From Glossina fuscipes (lineage: Eukaryota > Arthropoda > Insecta > Diptera > Glossinidae), in the NCBI RefSeq assembly GCF_014805625.2, contig NW_023998414.1:40731079-40795078 (forward strand): a stretch of 64,000 bases of DNA, given 5' to 3'. A program made the position numbers and the translations under genes. Of the stretch, positions 37,761 through 53,483 are shown one piece after another; the first letter of the stretch is position 1; every line of letters begins with the position of its first letter. Below the pieces are notes generated by a model. It did no database searches. It was not told the origin of the DNA and worked only from the letters and a program-made list of their open reading frames with translations.

Positions 37761-40700
37761 CAGAAAATTGAAAAGAGAACAATAAGCAAAGCAATTCGTA
37801 TTTGTTTTATGATTTCCTGCGCCAGATTATTTCATCCTTTACAGCGTAAAGTAAAAGTCATATTCTTTTTTACACATGCAAACACATCAATACTTGGCCG
37901 GAGAATGAAATTATAAAGGTAAACCATTGAAAAGTGACGACAAACGAACTTTGTTGACTTTGGTACGCTAGAAGGAAATCACTTTGAAACAATTTTAGTG
38001 GAAAATCTTTTTGAAAAGTGCACAAAAAAATACGCAATCAAACCATTTCTTTTATTAGGGTAGCAAAGGCAATAGTAACAATAAGAAAACAGTAACTAGC
38101 CGGGAAGGGGGAGGAATGAGATTGAAATATTGTAAGAAATGAGAGGGAAATTATATGCAGCTTGAGCGAATTCTTGGACACCCTTTACAACGAATACCTT
38201 ATTTCAGTTCGCTGTGTATTCCTTGAAACGTGATTCCTTCGATTTAATTTAAATTGCGAGAGATTGTAATCTTTACCTTGTTGTTGTGCTAAAACAGCAA
38301 GCATAGCTTTGTTATATAGGCCGACAATTTTCGACTCGACTAATTCGCCTTCATTTAACCTACTAATAATCTACTAATAATACAATCATTAGTTTAAATG
38401 CACGTACCACGTGTAGAGTTAACAACAATTGAAATGCAAACAATTTCCATACCATAAACGCCGGTAATGGGCGTATATACAGAACCGAGTCATTTATTTA
38501 TGGTTAAGTTTCATCACATATCCATAGAGGATAATACCAGATAGTGCGACATTAACTCGGTTGCCACTAAGGTATTTTGCAATACATACAGGAGCGGAAA
38601 AGTCCCGTAGAGTGTTTTAAACACTTCCTAATATTCCTCTCCGCCTAACTTATGAATTGGAGAATTTAACATAGCCTCGACTGTCTTATATTAAAAAGTC
38701 GCTTTGCATATATGCGTACGATAAGAAGGAAAACTGTTGATGGTAAAGGTTTTCTTTTTCTTTTTTTTTTTTTTTAACAAATTGAGAAAGCATTACGCAA
38801 AAGAAAAAATCTCAGGCAGAATAGAAAGAAAGCATTCTAATAGAATTTATCGCAATTCGTTTCAACATCAGTGAAGTTAATTTCATGGTAAAAGATATAA
38901 AATCAACACACACGCACCTAAGCGAAAGTTGGTAAGCAATAGACAAATGAATTCAAACCATCAAGAGTAACGTGCAGAAGCCGGTGTACTAGTAGCTATG
39001 AATGAATAATGGCTATACTTTACATTTTCATTTTTTGTTTTGTGTGTACGCGAATACTATAGCAACGTGGAAGCTTCATATTTGGTAAGCGGCACGAAAC
39101 GCGTTTTGAAATCTTGAACAAAGCCCGTTAATGTAAGGGCTCGGAAGGACGGGCCGCCGTAGATATTATGCGATCAAATTGCAAATGATTGCATGACGAT
39201 ACCAAAACAAAACACGCACGCACCCACGCGATACAAGCGAAAAGTGACAGCGAAGTGAAATAGAAATTCTAGTCATCGCGTCATTTATTGCTGTATTATC
39301 GTTTTAATGGTGAGATATGATACTGCAACGCCACCATCGACAATCAACATAAGTATCGCGGGTGGTTGCTACAGTCTCGGCAAATGAATTATTACCCAAA
39401 AAACAAAAAGCCAAAAAAGAGAAAAAAATCAAACTCTCAACTCTTATAGAGCTCATATTAACTTACATTTTCTGTTATTCGAACTCGACAAAAAATTGTT
39501 GTATGATTTTTGAAATTAATTAGTTACTAAAATTGTAGCAGCATCTAATGGTCCTGATAATGTGTTTAGTTTAATACCGACATCATCATGGCACATAGCA
39601 ACGCAATAACGCAATAACGCAACAACTAAGCATGCAAACTTATGTACATAATGTGACCTAGCTACATATAAAAGTAGCCTTTTAATAATGCACAACACAG
39701 CTGCCTTTTCCGCTAAAGCTACCCATTGTACAATGCCGGCGCAAGGAGAGTTGCGGGAATCCTATCATAGAAACGCAAAAGAGAAGTTGCGAAAAAAAAA
39801 AAAAAAAGTTTTTAATTAGTGTTTTTGGTTTGAGGGATTTAAACAAAATTTTGAATACTAAGTATGAAAAAGAATTTAATTTAATTAACTTTTTGTTTTA
39901 CACGCTAACAAAGAATGCGTAAGTTTTCATTTCATTACATTTTATAATACAATTATCTTTGAACTTAAAAGCAAAATAACCAACCATTAGCATTATTATT
40001 AAAATTAAGTAAATATTAGTACTTTTTGGTCGGACATGTTCGATGTTTGTCTCCGACACGAAACTAATAAGGATTAACATTTCATTTCGTATTAGTCTTG
40101 AAACCGCGCGAGATCTTGTATTGTAGAGAGTAGAATTTTGAATTTTGAAAATTCATTTCTAGACAATCATCGTTGTCAATAAACTCCCTGTACACTCCAT
40201 TCACAATTTCAAATAATGGACTTTACTGCGTTTTCGACCTAAGAGTCCTTTAAAGAATTCGATAAAAATCATTGTAGTTGATTGTAATTTATAGCATCTA
40301 ACAAATTTCAAGCAGATGTACAGGCAAAATATCTTGTCGACAGATTTAAAACAAATTTTATTTTTTATTTACTCAGTACGCGTGCCTTGTCGTTAAACCG
40401 ATTTCATAGAGTCATTGATGCTCCCTTGGCGATGAGAGGAAAAACATATCAAATGCAATTTACTCTTATTCTAATAAAGAAAACTAACTTTATTCGAATA
40501 ACGAATAACAAAGCTTAAATGAAAAAAAAAAGAAGAGGAATAAAAAATTGCAACCAGAATCATGACTTGAAAGGCTTGAGATTACAATTAATTTTTAATC
40601 TTTCTCAGATCGTCACTTTATATATAAACTGCATTAAATAAATGAAAAATAAATCTTTTTTCTCTTCAACTTTACTTGTTTCAAAATCGCTCGAATCATT

Positions 40701-41736
40701 TGAAACGTAACGAACCAGACTCGACAACGTCATCGGGCAGTTTGTGGGATAGTGTTAAGAGTGCCTAATATTTCTGAAGGTATTGAGATCTTAAAAATGT
40801 TGACCACTAGCAAATGTATAAACTGTCCAGGGGAACAAAGAATGGGTAATCGAACTCACAGATGGATCGATGAATAGATTAGTTATTGTGAATAACAATA
40901 TTATTGTTATAAGAACTAGACAATTTAAAACTACCGTAATAAATTAACAAATTGAATCAGTGCATTGATGAAATAATACCTGCAGAAATTGGCAAATGAT
41001 TGATGGATGAACATGAAAACCTTTACTAGTGCATGGACAGCCGAACAAACGACTAAATGGAGGGACGGTTGGATGTACAGATGTACAATAGATGGATAAA
41101 TTTATGTATTGACGAATGAGTGATTGCATGACGAGATAAGGCAAAATCGTCTCGAAGCGTAAAAGAGCCGCTATTCAATCAATCTCTTCAATCAGTATAC
41201 CTCTTGCGTACTTATTACTTATATATTGAACCATATATATCACATATACAGAAATTTTCACAGTTTTCAATTTACTATTTTTTATTCATCTAAACAATTG
41301 CAACGATAAGAGAAAGGTCGTTAGCATAAAGTTATCAAGGTACATGTTCATCGATGTGTATAAATAATTGGCAAACAGTTTTGAAGAACATTGGCTAGTC
41401 CCTAATTAAACGATCGATATCGGAAAATTTTGTGATATTATAAAATGTCACAAGTAGCAAAGGGAAACGGAACGCCTCAATGAAAACATCATCATCGCAA
41501 CGTTTTTGCGTATGTCTGCTAATATTATTAGCGAAATTGCGGAATTAATACATTGCTATCTTAACGTTTAAGAAAAGTTACATCGTTAAAAACTTTGTGA
41601 TGTAACTAAAGTTAAACTCAGCGAAAGGCCGTAATTTTAAACTAATTTGTATATTCATGGCACAACATAAAGATTATCGATAAAGTCGTTTGCTCGAAGA
41701 AAAATTACTTTTAAAGCCATGGAACAGATACAAACA

Positions 41737-41768
<32 letters not shown>

Positions 41769-42569
41769 TATTTATATTGCAGACGTTAAAAATTTTATAC
41801 ATTGTATGCATACTATCGAGCAATACGTAGATGCTTTATTGTCTATACAACAGACGTAAAGGTTCTATGTACAAATTTTTTGTTAGTTATCTTAACTCGC
41901 AAATGTATTCCACTGCTCATATGATAGAGAAAAATTTCCTTATTTTACTTAAGATAAAATGCATTTTCTTGTATTAATATTTTCTTTAATAAACTGTATT
42001 CCAAGAGTACCTTCAATAATAGAAACATAAACATATATATAAATAGTTCAAGCAAACAACATTTTTGCGAAAATATCAAAACATAACATTTTTGTTTAGA
42101 TATTTATGCCCTCTAGTTGTCTCCACATTCTTTCAATGTTTTTAGCTTTTAAATAAATTCTTGTTATCAAAGGAAAACGAATACAACGTTATCTGTATTC
42201 GTCGTTATTGTTGTTGTTATTGTATTGCCGAGTCGAAGAGGATTTTCACAGTCGCTCTTTAGTTACAAGCAACCGCTTGGTTATGTATTCAGGTCACGTT
42301 AACATTTTATCACAGTTTAAATATAATCCTTTGAAAATGTCATTATGAAAATTTGACTAATGTCTTTTCAAAGAAGTCCTGCAACCTCTCTTTCATCTAC
42401 TATACGTGGCTTTGTTACATTCACTTCCGAGAAATGGGAATATATTCGTTTTGCTGAAACGTTTGCCATATTCAATATGCAGTAATATATACCGCATAGC
42501 ATACATAAATATACGAATATGAATATATTTATAGATAGATGGATAGATATATAAAATATACAGCATCAG
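37761..42569. other. No supportable gene downstream of the mucin
   Basis: AT-rich DNA, with an (AT)n at 41740 and an isolated TATAAATA (about 41357) before a 12-codon frame. No second mucin-like or CBM14 exon is visible nearby. Confidence 0.55.
41740..41769. repeat. (AT)n microsatellite
   Basis: About 14 AT units. Confidence 0.9.
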
Positions 42570-42780
42570 TATCCGCATCTATCAGCAACAAATTGTGAAT
42601 TGATCTAAGCATAACTGTCCGCCCAGCAATCCATCTATCTATCTCTATTTCCTAATTTGCCTACGTTCGTTAATTATCGACTTCAATCTTGATCGAAAAA
42701 ACCCTTTGAAGGCTCTCCAATACATGCCAGTATTGTGCATATACCATGTCCGTGAAGTGAAACGCGTTCAATCCAACATA
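42570..42780 (-). repeat. Dispersed repeat copy
   Basis: GAATTGATCTAAGCATAACT then GTCCGCCCAGCAATCCATC match the core on the minus strand, with a short ATCT run after it. Confidence 0.4.
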
Positions 42781-43340
42781 AATTCGAAGCACCTAACTTT
42801 TGAGAAACAAAAATATATTCGGTTTTTTCTTTTTTATGCTCATGACTTATAGTCTGTTAATGATAGAACGACAAAAATTCCTCCGCATCTTCTATGAACG
42901 ATCCTACACCGTAAAAATTTGAAAATCACTCTACTCTACCTGATATTATTATAAAGTACCGATAACTCTTGCTTGTAGTGGTTATGAGACTCTCAATGAT
43001 AATAGTGGTGGGTTAAGGAGATTCAGCTACAGCCGACTATAATTCTCTTATTTGTTTTTTGGTCGTGCGTATGTAACGCGGAATGGTTTGCGGGGGGTGG
43101 TGTTATACACAGAGATTAAACTGACACTCACAGATACACTTGATTTGCTGTGAAAAAGATATTTGAAATAAAGATCAAGCAATTGCTTCAATGTAAAGCT
43201 TGAACAGCTTAGTTGAGGTTATAATGATGTGTTATTTTAGGTGAAAAAAGAAATTCTTAAATTGATTCAAACTTTCTAGAGCAAGATTTATATCCATGTA
43301 AAAGGGTATAAGCATTAACAAAAAATAATATAAACCTGGC

Positions 43341-43364
43341 TAATATATATATATATATATATAT
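43341..43364. repeat. (AT)n microsatellite
   Basis: About 11 AT units. Confidence 0.85.
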
Positions 43365-45053
43365 GTTTTCTGATTTCATTATAATCAAATTTTTTTTTTG
43401 TTTTTTTTTAATACAACCAATACACTCAAAATAATGCATAAGATTACTTACAAGTAATGGGTTATTCGGAAAGCAATTTTGTTTTTTTTTTTTTTTTTCT
43501 TTTTATTTATGCAAATGTAAGACGATTTTCTTATACTATATAAATATTTTTTCATGAACGGTCGAATTCGATAAACTTAATATCTCATGAACTGCTGTTA
43601 TTCGCCGCTTCAACTGGCTTTCCCGAACGTAACGCATCTTCAAGTTTAAAATTGACGGATCGAAATTATGTAAATCATTTTTGACTTTGGCCTTTTATCG
43701 CAATACGTCTTCTCCATACATCTCGGATAGTTTTTTCTTACGGTTTCGATAGTAAAAGATGATAATAAAATATGTCGAAACTGCTACATTTCACTTTCCG
43801 TATTTGATAGGTCGTCAATAAAACACCAGCTGGCAAAATCTGTAATGATTACGCGGCGTGAGTGTCAACTCGACTGAGAAAATATACAATTAAATCCACT
43901 ATAAGGGAAAAACGAAGTGACTTCCCAAACAACCTGATAGTAATTTTTTAATTTATATAGCTTAAGCTACTTTCAGAACAATGAAGAACAGCAATAATGT
44001 AATGCTTTTAAATGACTCTAAAATAACGTAAATATGTTAATAAATTAATAAAAGTCAGTTATCTGTATTCTGTGTATGCGAAAAGGTTAAGAGCACACCA
44101 AAATGACTCTCGACTGCTTATAAAGTCTAATATAATCAATATTTAGCTTTTCGAAAGTAATTCTATAATTTTACTTTAATACAGCTAAGACGGATGAAGG
44201 AATTAGTTTCATATAGCATCAGAAATACGAGATGAGCAGTACACCGCTACGTGCAATTCCACGATTAACCATTTAAGGGATTAATTCTATTCAAACATAA
44301 TCTCTCAGCAGCTGAATGCAACAATTTGTCGCGTATTCATAGGCATACATCATGAAATGTTTCATTCATATTTACAATTTATACCCTATGGCGACAACTG
44401 TGTATAATGAATTGAAAAATATATATAAATAAATTCAATACTGAACGTAAGCATGAAATACTCTATGAATTTATAATATATATATATATATATATGTCCG
44501 ACATGTAAGTTTTGTTCTCAGCAACACTGTTATCGTTTGGCATATTATAGTAAGTCGTTGGTCTGTTTGGGAACATGCAAAAGGAAAAAAGACGTATCTT
44601 TCTTTACCAAAACAGGAGATATGGTTGTTTTATTGCACTGTCTGCAGCAACAAACTAATCTATTAACATATAGATAGTATATAGATACTGGCCTAATGTA
44701 AGATTTTAAATTTAGATCTTATAGTTAATCGGTTTGCTGTATTTTTAAACCCAAGAAGCATTTACATACTCAATTATTCCTTGTTTAAGTTATCAGTAAA
44801 AAGAATATTCAGCTGTGAGCGAATCTTGACATCTCACGTTCGAAGCCACTATTTATAAATATCAATGTTTCTGCTTATATTGAACATTGTGAGGTACAAA
44901 TTTTCGCAGGCGTGTCCTTTCCGGCGACCCAGAAGGTTTTTCTCAACAAAATTTCTATTTTTCCCGGGGCTCTACACTGAAATAATCTCGCACTTACCGT
45001 TCGATTACTTCTATATATGTATAAAAGAGAGTGCTATCATCCAGATGTATATA

Positions 45054-45054
<1 letters not shown>

Positions 45055-45092
<38 letters not shown>
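45055..45092. repeat. (AT)n microsatellite
   Basis: About 19 TA units. Confidence 0.9.
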
Positions 45093-45096
<4 letters not shown>

Positions 45097-47966
45097 CTTT
45101 CAACAATCACGTGATAAGTTTAACATTATGTTTTGGTAAATAATTCACATTACCTCCTAGATGTTATTCTAGACTTCTATCGCTCCCTTGTATTTGATTC
45201 ACATGATTATAATCGGTGCGGGCTCTTATTTTAACCGCCAACAACACAATGTTTCGGATACCTTGTCGTACAGGATATTTCGTGAAAAGTAAACCTAAGT
45301 AAACCTGTGGCAACAAAGTCTAATAACTACAGTAGGCAAGAAATTGTGTTGATTGGAGTGACGTTCTTCTATCTTCTCTATCAAAATTGATATCTGTTTG
45401 TCTCAAATCTCGGATTGTTATGTAAAAGAGGAGGGGAATCTAAAGTAACTCGAACACTCAAGAAAATATAGGGAGTCGTATTCGCGACTCAATCGTTTAT
45501 ATCCATGCTCTCGCTCGACGCTCTAAACTATTGGTTGGGAGTGGCTAATTTCTTCGACATTTGTACAGATTCACTCGTTGCAGTTTTTATCGTCATATCT
45601 GAGTAACGAGTAAATAAAGTTGATTTGACGACTTTTCAAAACAAAAGTGTTCTCAACTTAAGTTCTACTGTAACTGAACAACCATTTCAACCATTTTCAT
45701 TAGGAAGTTTGCCAAACGTGTAGCTCATATTTGAATTTTTGCGAATCGAAGAATGTTCACTGGACTAGTTTACAGAGTCGAACGGGCGGAAGGACAAACA
45801 TGCCAAGAGGGACACACGTTGCTTTTCCTATTGACAAGACAGAAATAATGCAATTATTTTAGCAGAGATTTGATTCTTTGTTTTTTCCGTCCGATTATTT
45901 CCAATTGGAAAAGAATTCTGTTAAAAATTACTCGATATGAACTTATACTGACTGCAAGAAACGTTTACGTAGCGCGAACATATATATGCTAAGGGCCTAT
46001 ACGCTGCAGGACGCATATATAGAACGTAGCAAATATGATTTGTTATCGTTTCGTTGGCATTGTTACGTAAAATCCCTTCCCACTATTCCTCAGACTAAGT
46101 TCGCATCACGGGATGGTGAACCATCTTTTATTATATCGATCATTTACTGAATCGAACTAAATTTATTCCTCCATCTTTGGCCCAAAGGCGAAGTTTGAGA
46201 AGACCTACCCTAGTGTCTTCACTTGTTTTATTTAGGAGCTTAAAAATACAGAGGTCTTCTTGTTGTTGCTTTTTCCTTGCTTTGTCCGCTCAAATATTAT
46301 TCTTGACTCGACTGACTTTGCCTTCCGCAAGTACGTTGGTTATATACGGTTTACATTTTCACGCTAATCCCGAAATATCCTACCAATTTTTGCTAATCTT
46401 TCCGATAGTTGGCAGCTGCCTCGTCAGATAAAGGATCGTCAATCTATATTTTTGGTTTTCCGATATTTAGAATTCCGTTTTTAAGGAATTCGGTTGGTTC
46501 TCGTGCAGACATGTTCGTTTGATAAATGTCTTGGAAATCTTTAACGTTGTAACCTAATGATAGATGTAATTGTAGTGCGTTGTAATATAAATGCTTAATA
46601 ACCTGATCAAGACTGCGGCACATATATGTTACGAAATCTCCAAATTTATGACAAAGCTGAATTTTACCGTTGTTTGGCAGAAACACGGATTTCGTGAGAT
46701 ATCAGTTATTGCACTCAGACTGAGATAGACAATAAGAATCGAAGAACAGTCCGTCTGTCAGGCGGCAGTGCTACTATTATTGCGCTAACAAAGACATTGC
46801 AAATCCCTAAGATACGCACTGCTTTTTATTTTGAATACATTCCGTAGATCTCCTTTGACTTAAATCGCTAAATATTGCACGAAAAAAGCCTCTAAGACCT
46901 ACAGGCAATTGATAAAAGCAAGGAAATAGTCTTTGTTAACCTAATGAAAACACACATTTTAGATTGCAATTCAAACTGTACTATCAGACAAATATCAAAT
47001 TTAGAAACTTTCAACGAAAAATGATGTATGGAAAATGATGTAGGAATTAGGTAAATGATATCTCTTTACCATATCGACAAAATGATATAAGCGAAAATAA
47101 ACAATTTGCTTATACCGGCATATATGTATGTATGCCGTGTTGCATGTGGGCAAACACACGATCGAGTTCGAAAACGGACAGAGTAAGTGCGCTCGCAAGC
47201 TTGTGTATGTGCATAAGCTTTGTAGATTTTCTGTAACAAAACCAAAAAACAAGCATTGCAGCTCGTAATAAATTAATTACCATACAAGATGGAAGAGCTC
47301 GTTTAACACGCGTTCATTGATATGTTACTGCTAATATTCACTCTTTGTTAGTTATTAAAAGTAACGTTTATAATGTCTACTGTTATTGCTGGTTTCTACA
47401 TTAGCAAACACCAGCCGTTTTGGTAACAAGTCATAAAAAGTGAGAAACGTACGTTAACACGCTACAGAGCGGATCAATCGCAATGACAACAACGCCAGCC
47501 TGTGACGAGTTTCAGCATAGCGTTCCCCGTGGCCATATATCAGCAGCATCTGCTGCCAGCTAGAGTGATAAACTCAAGCAGCGCCTTCAATACCCAGACG
47601 GGTTGTTTTATCTAGCAAGTCACAAGAAGCGGCCGTTACTTCTTCCTAGAAACGGAATCGTATAACATCAGGATACTGCTGAACTTCATATCTCTTACTA
47701 AACTTATCAAAAATTTGTGCAAGTTGATCAGAATACACAGTCACATGCAAACATAAGCCCGTCGAACTATAATTTATCTCCATCTCTGCAAACTAGTTCC
47801 GGAAACGATTGTTAGAAAAAAAAAAAAGCTCATTAAATACATATATGTCGTTGGATTTTATAATATTTTTCAGTAATGAATATATTACTACTTGCAACCA
47901 CTGAAGGGTTAATATATTTTGGGCGATTTATTGTTTCATATGTTTCAAATTCTAGTTGTTTATCAA

Positions 47967-47986
47967 TCTCTCTCTCTCTCTCTCTC
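47967..47986. repeat. (TC)n microsatellite
   Basis: About ten TC units ending in a CTCGAG site. Confidence 0.85.
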
Positions 47987-48619
47987 GAGCTAGAACAGCT
48001 GCGAAGCTTCCTTGCAAAACCTACCTCATCCCCATTTTTCATCGATATTAGGTTAGGATTCCACCCACTAGTACAGCAAATCAAATGTTTGACAATCACG
48101 CATTATGAACAGTTCGTGTTACCTCTGAAACTAGGCATGCAATAGGCTTGATGCCAGCTTCTAATCTATCAATATCGAGTAAACGCAATCGTCATTTTAA
48201 TATATGTAACTTGATAACAAATTTCAGAACTGAAAGTTTTATTATTCGAGAGCAAGAGAAATGCATTGTCGACAACTGTAAACTCCCTACTCGTCAATGG
48301 AGTGTGCTCGATTTCGATGGCTATATGGCCGGCTACTGATCAGTCTCAGTTGTACATATATTTTCGACTCGCTTTACTGTTTTTGTTTCTATTTCTCTCT
48401 ATTAATTCGTCATTACTCGTATTCGTAACTTCGCACTTACTACTGCTGAACAACAACAAGGAAGCGGTTTAAATTTTGTTCATTCAAAGAATAAGTAAAA
48501 ATAAAAACATTCCAGCGGGGTACTGCGTAGCGTATAACACCCGACAGCTTTTTTTGAAAAGTTGTTATATGAGAAATGGTCGATCTGAACTACTTGCAAT
48601 AACGTTCGTTCTTCAGCCA

Positions 48620-48780
48620 AAACGCGTCAGTTAGCAAAATTTCATTAAAATACCTTAAAAATTTGCAGCAGTCTGTAGATTGAGCACAAGAAAACGAGAC
48701 GTGCAGGCGAACAGACAAGATTAGACTGATTTAGAAAATGATGATGAATCGATTCATATAATAAAAAGGGCATCTACCGC
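48620..48780 (+). repeat. Dispersed repeat copy
   Basis: AAAATTTCATTAAAATACCT, then TTGAGCACAAGAAAACGAGA, then a degenerate GCGAACAGACAAGATTAG core and GAATCGATTCATATAATAAA. Clearly the same family as 63700-63850. Confidence 0.55.
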
Positions 48781-50627
48781 AATCGCAAACGCATTTAATA
48801 TAACATTGTAACACAAGCATGTAGGGTATCATAAAAGAATGAGAAATTGTTCTATGCATCTCTGAAAAGATTAGCGCAACACTTGCCGCTCCTCTAGATT
48901 TGTCACATCTCGAAATAAATCGTATTTAATTGCACGGAAGATTGCAAACAAAATCGGTTCAAAAATTCTTGCAGAGAAAAAAATGATAGATAAAAATATG
49001 GAGTCGGCAGGAGGAAGGCAAAAAATTTGGATTTTTTGTAATTCAGTCCAATTAACTAAAATGAGAAATATACGTGATATTTTCGGACAAAGAAATAAAA
49101 AAACTAAAACCTTAGATGGAATAATGTTTGCCTTTATGGTGGCTTTCTTTTCAAATCTCTCCTTAATCGCCTGAGTTTTCCTTCATTGTTTTATTTTGAT
49201 TTATATCGTACCGTCTTCCATGAACGTTTCCTTATGAAAACATTTGATGTGTAATACCCGAAACAAGAGACGCCAAAACACAAAACAATAACTTTTTAAA
49301 TGCAATTAATTATCGCTTGAGCCCGCCTCTTAGTGTCAATGACACACCTATCGCAACAAAAATAAAAAATAAAAAAAAAAAAAACGATAGCTTTCATCTT
49401 TACGTTTCATTCTCGGAAGGTATTTAATTAATACAAACTTTACTGTCTGCAAAACCATATCCGGAATATTGTACAACATAAGCACGCTCATCAAAGCAAA
49501 GAACAGCAACAGTAAGCGGCAAAGTACGAAACACAAAATACCAACAAGAAGGCTAATCTAGCTTTAGGACGAAATTTGGATACCCAGCAGCACATAACGG
49601 ACGTATACGAATATCTTGTCCCTGTAGTCCCAATATATTTTATTGTATTATGTATTGATCGCATCCGTTTTTTTTTTTTTTAGTTTTATAGCTCGATTGG
49701 CTCCGTTTTCGCATTGACTCCGTGCCTCCGTGCAAAGTCATTCTATGAAAAAGAATTAAGTGAACACAAATGAAAGAATGCTTAGTTAAGGTTCCAGGGC
49801 AGACACAGATCGATCGAATTGAATTCCAAATCCCGCCACAACGTCAATGATGTTAACTTCGGCCGCTGCGAACAGAGTAAAAAACTTAATGCACTCGCCA
49901 ACCATTGGCGGGTGAATATAAAAATTGATTTTCATAAGACCTCGACAATTTTTGCCCTTATCAACAACAACCTTCTATCGTTGTCTGTTTCATTTTCTTG
50001 TTGAGAACAGAAAAAAAAAAAAAAAAAAATCACCACTTAACGTTAAAGATTACTATGGTTGTTGTTACCATTGTCACGTCCAAATTGGTTGTTTTGTCTT
50101 TAAATTGCTATTGAAATCCGCTTATTTTGTGTCTACGATAACACCCAAAAAACGCCAAAACAAATTTCATAGAAACCTCAATAATAATAGAAATAATGAA
50201 AATATTCTTTTAATTTCCTCACTCCGCTATTCAATGATGAAAATATGGAAACGAAGACGAATGAATAAACTTTTCTGAATACACTTTTGATTTTGAGTTT
50301 CTTTGAGGTTTTGGTTAAAACGAAAACTGCCACCAACAGATGACATACCAATGTACGGGGCGGCAGTTATGCGCAATATTATGACGATGACTGTTAGTAG
50401 AACATACGTTTACATTCTTATTTATATTATTTGTTGCTTTCCTATACACTTTGTCTTGGCGCTTTTTATGCTGCTGGTCTTTATTGTCAACGACACAAAA
50501 GGAAGTTGTGCGTTAGCGACGGCTGTTGTTAAAACTTAAAACGCTTCCGCTAATCCCTGCTCAGAAAGCAAAAAATAAAAGAAACAACAAAAAACATAAT
50601 AAACAAAAAAAACGGAGAGAAGCCTTC

Positions 50628-50658
50628 TTCTGTTCTGTTCTGTTCTGTTCTGTTCTGT
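50628..50658. repeat. (TTCTG)n pentanucleotide tract
   Basis: Six TTCTG units, nearly perfect. Confidence 0.9.
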
Positions 50659-53458
50659 GCTCGAATGACGGGGTAATGGTCGTTTATTGTTGACGTTTAT
50701 TGTTTCCTGTTGTGCAAAGAAAATTGAATGTTCACCATGCTTATTATTATTGTTATTGTGTTGGCAAAAAGATTTACATACCCAACATTTACCGAACTGT
50801 GGCTTCTCTTTTGGGTGTAGGTGTTAAAGTTCTTAATGTGATTTTCACAATTTAATGCAGCAATGGAGTTAAATCAAATCCAGTTTTTTTTATTTTTTTT
50901 ATTTTTTTTAATTTTAGCTCAATTTTCCCAAAATAAAAGTAAATTTTCACTAGTTCCGGCAGCCCGTAGTTCGTGCGTGGTCTTCCTCTCTACTAAAATC
51001 AATCAAATTTAGATATGTGCGGACAAAAATTAATAAAGAAGAAGCAATTCATTGCTCGTAATTTTATTATACTAAGCTCTAAATGGAAAATGACACGGAG
51101 CTCAGGGATTTAAATATTTTGTGAGTAAATATGAATCGAACATTATTCGAGATTGCTCATCACTCAATAAGTTCGCAGTATCATTAACGCAACAAAAACT
51201 TGTAGGGCAAATTCAATCTTATTCGTGACCATCGTCCTCTTCAACAATGATACGGTCCGTGCAACGCTTCTCTAAGATTGCATGAAAAAACTCTTTTTTT
51301 TTTTTTGTTTTTATTTTGTCTACAAATAAATGCCATAAACCGATTTAAACCATTCAAACAGAGCTTCCTCATGGCAGAATGCCCAAGCAAATGGATGGAT
51401 GGGCGGCCCCCTGGTATATGTAACATATCAGCTATCTCAAGCAACTTTACATTTTGGTTTGCCAAAACAATTTCGCTTTCAGCAACAGATTTCTTCAACT
51501 CGGACAAGAAAAGTAATCGAAATGGAAGATGCAATTTTGTGCGCTCGCCGTACGCTGTATGAACCAATAATATTAAATTGAAAACTGTTGCTTTAGGTAG
51601 AGAAAGGTATACATTGACGATTTCAGTCGTTGCACTGTACACCCATTTCTTTCACAATTTTTACCGGTAGAAGTCGCCCATCAAAATTAATCTAAATACC
51701 TAACAATACCGATACGAATTTCCTGCAGAGTAAATGTAATATGTAGAACATGAAAAGATCGATATTAGTTAGCTGCCCAATTTTGATCCGTTTTGCCACT
51801 TACCGAGCAATTAGTTAATCTCTAACGAAAGTGAACATTTCAGAAGAATTTCGAATATCGAAACCGCCTTTGCTAGGTTCTTTGTTATTGCTTTAGCTTC
51901 CACTATTTACTGTATTGTTTGTAAATCTATTCAACTCACAAATTCGTGACTTTCTATAATTAAGTACCATTGTTCAGTTTAATATATTTTTTCATTCGTT
52001 CGATTCGTTTTTTATCAATAATAAGGAGCTTTGTCTTACCGTATTAATTGTCGGACAAGTCTACAATTTTGAGATTCGACTTCGTATTCCAGCAACTAAA
52101 CCGTTTTCGTTGAATTTTAACTTCAAACAGAGGAAGACGTCTCTCAGCGGAAGAGTAACGCGGTTATCAGACAAGAAGTAAAACAAAATAGTAAAAGACT
52201 TGAGGCAAAAAGAAATTGTATTTGGCTTTATTCTCGATTTGATAAATCGGGCCCATAACTCATACCGATCGTTAAAAATTCACGTATATTTCGATTTTTA
52301 GAAACAATTACCGGAACGGCAACGTTATTATTCATACTAAATATTGGCACGTGAACACCAGCGTAGGAAAACAGTGCACTGAAAATTTTCTCTATAATAT
52401 GATGAATAGGGAGTGCAGTACGTATACCTACCTTTATATCATAAGATTGCAAGCCTTAGTGAACGTAATTTTTAAAAGGTCACAATCTCTGAAAAAATCA
52501 TTTACTATGAAATCATTCTATTCTAATTTCTACTCCACATGGCTCGTGATACAACATATGCAACACCCGGAAGGACGTGAAGTAGGCCAAGATTTTATTA
52601 TAGCGATGAATTTAGAATCATTTTCTTTTTTGTTTTTTTTCTTGTTCAACCTATATAGCGTACCTATTGAGCTATCTTGATGAAAATATAATACACGGAT
52701 ATATTTTGACGCAAGGACGAACGTTATTGAAAAAGTTTCGGATTGAATCACGTTTTCAGCCAATTTACTTTGAAAAGTTGCCATATTAATAACTGCGTTA
52801 AGCGCAATGGTATAGGGTGTTTTTATCGTAGACCACGACCCACTATAGTATTTTTACTTATTAATTTTGAATTTTTGGAGATATTTGCAAAATCAACTAT
52901 TACTTATCCCTTCATTCATATTTAGGGGAATTGCGTAATTCCCTAATTAATTAAAAGAATTTTCCACATATCCTTTTGCCGCAGCTGCTGGCTGTCGCAT
53001 ATTGGGCATTATGGGTTAGCTAGTTATACGAAAACGAAAATAAAATCAACAAAGCACAATAAGAATAGAAGGAAAGAGCTGAGAGTAATGGATAATGTTG
53101 AAACCGGAAACCGATAAAATATTTTAAACTAACTAACGCAATACTTGCAATGAATTTTATATGTATGTATGGTTTGATATTGAGATGACATAAATGATTT
53201 ATATTTCAATCAGGCCAGTACAGTGCTTACATGGAATATATAAAAACTCTTAACTTGCGCTACGTACATAAATTAATAATAATACATTATTGATGTTGAT
53301 ATCTTTACTTAGTTTAAAAAAAAAAAGAAAAAAAAGAAAAGAACAAAAAAAAAGGAAAACATATACAAATTATTTTCACATGCCATGATTGATATGCAGG
53401 GTCAACAGTTAGTTATACGATTACCAAGCACAGATAGATAGATATACATATCATATTT

Positions 53459-53483
53459 CAATGTATGTATGTATGTATGTATG
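53459..53483. repeat. (TATG)n tetranucleotide microsatellite
   Basis: About six ATGT units; a shorter GATA run precedes it near 53431. Confidence 0.85.

Noticed and set aside
41354..41485. TATAAATA followed by a 12-codon ATG frame in good context
   Set aside because: TATA-like strings are frequent in AT-rich DNA and a 12-codon product cannot be supported alone.
51241..51642. 133-codon minus-strand ORF with an overlapping 94-codon plus ORF
   Set aside because: No recognisable family on either strand and no gene signals; may be an old transposon remnant but unsupported.
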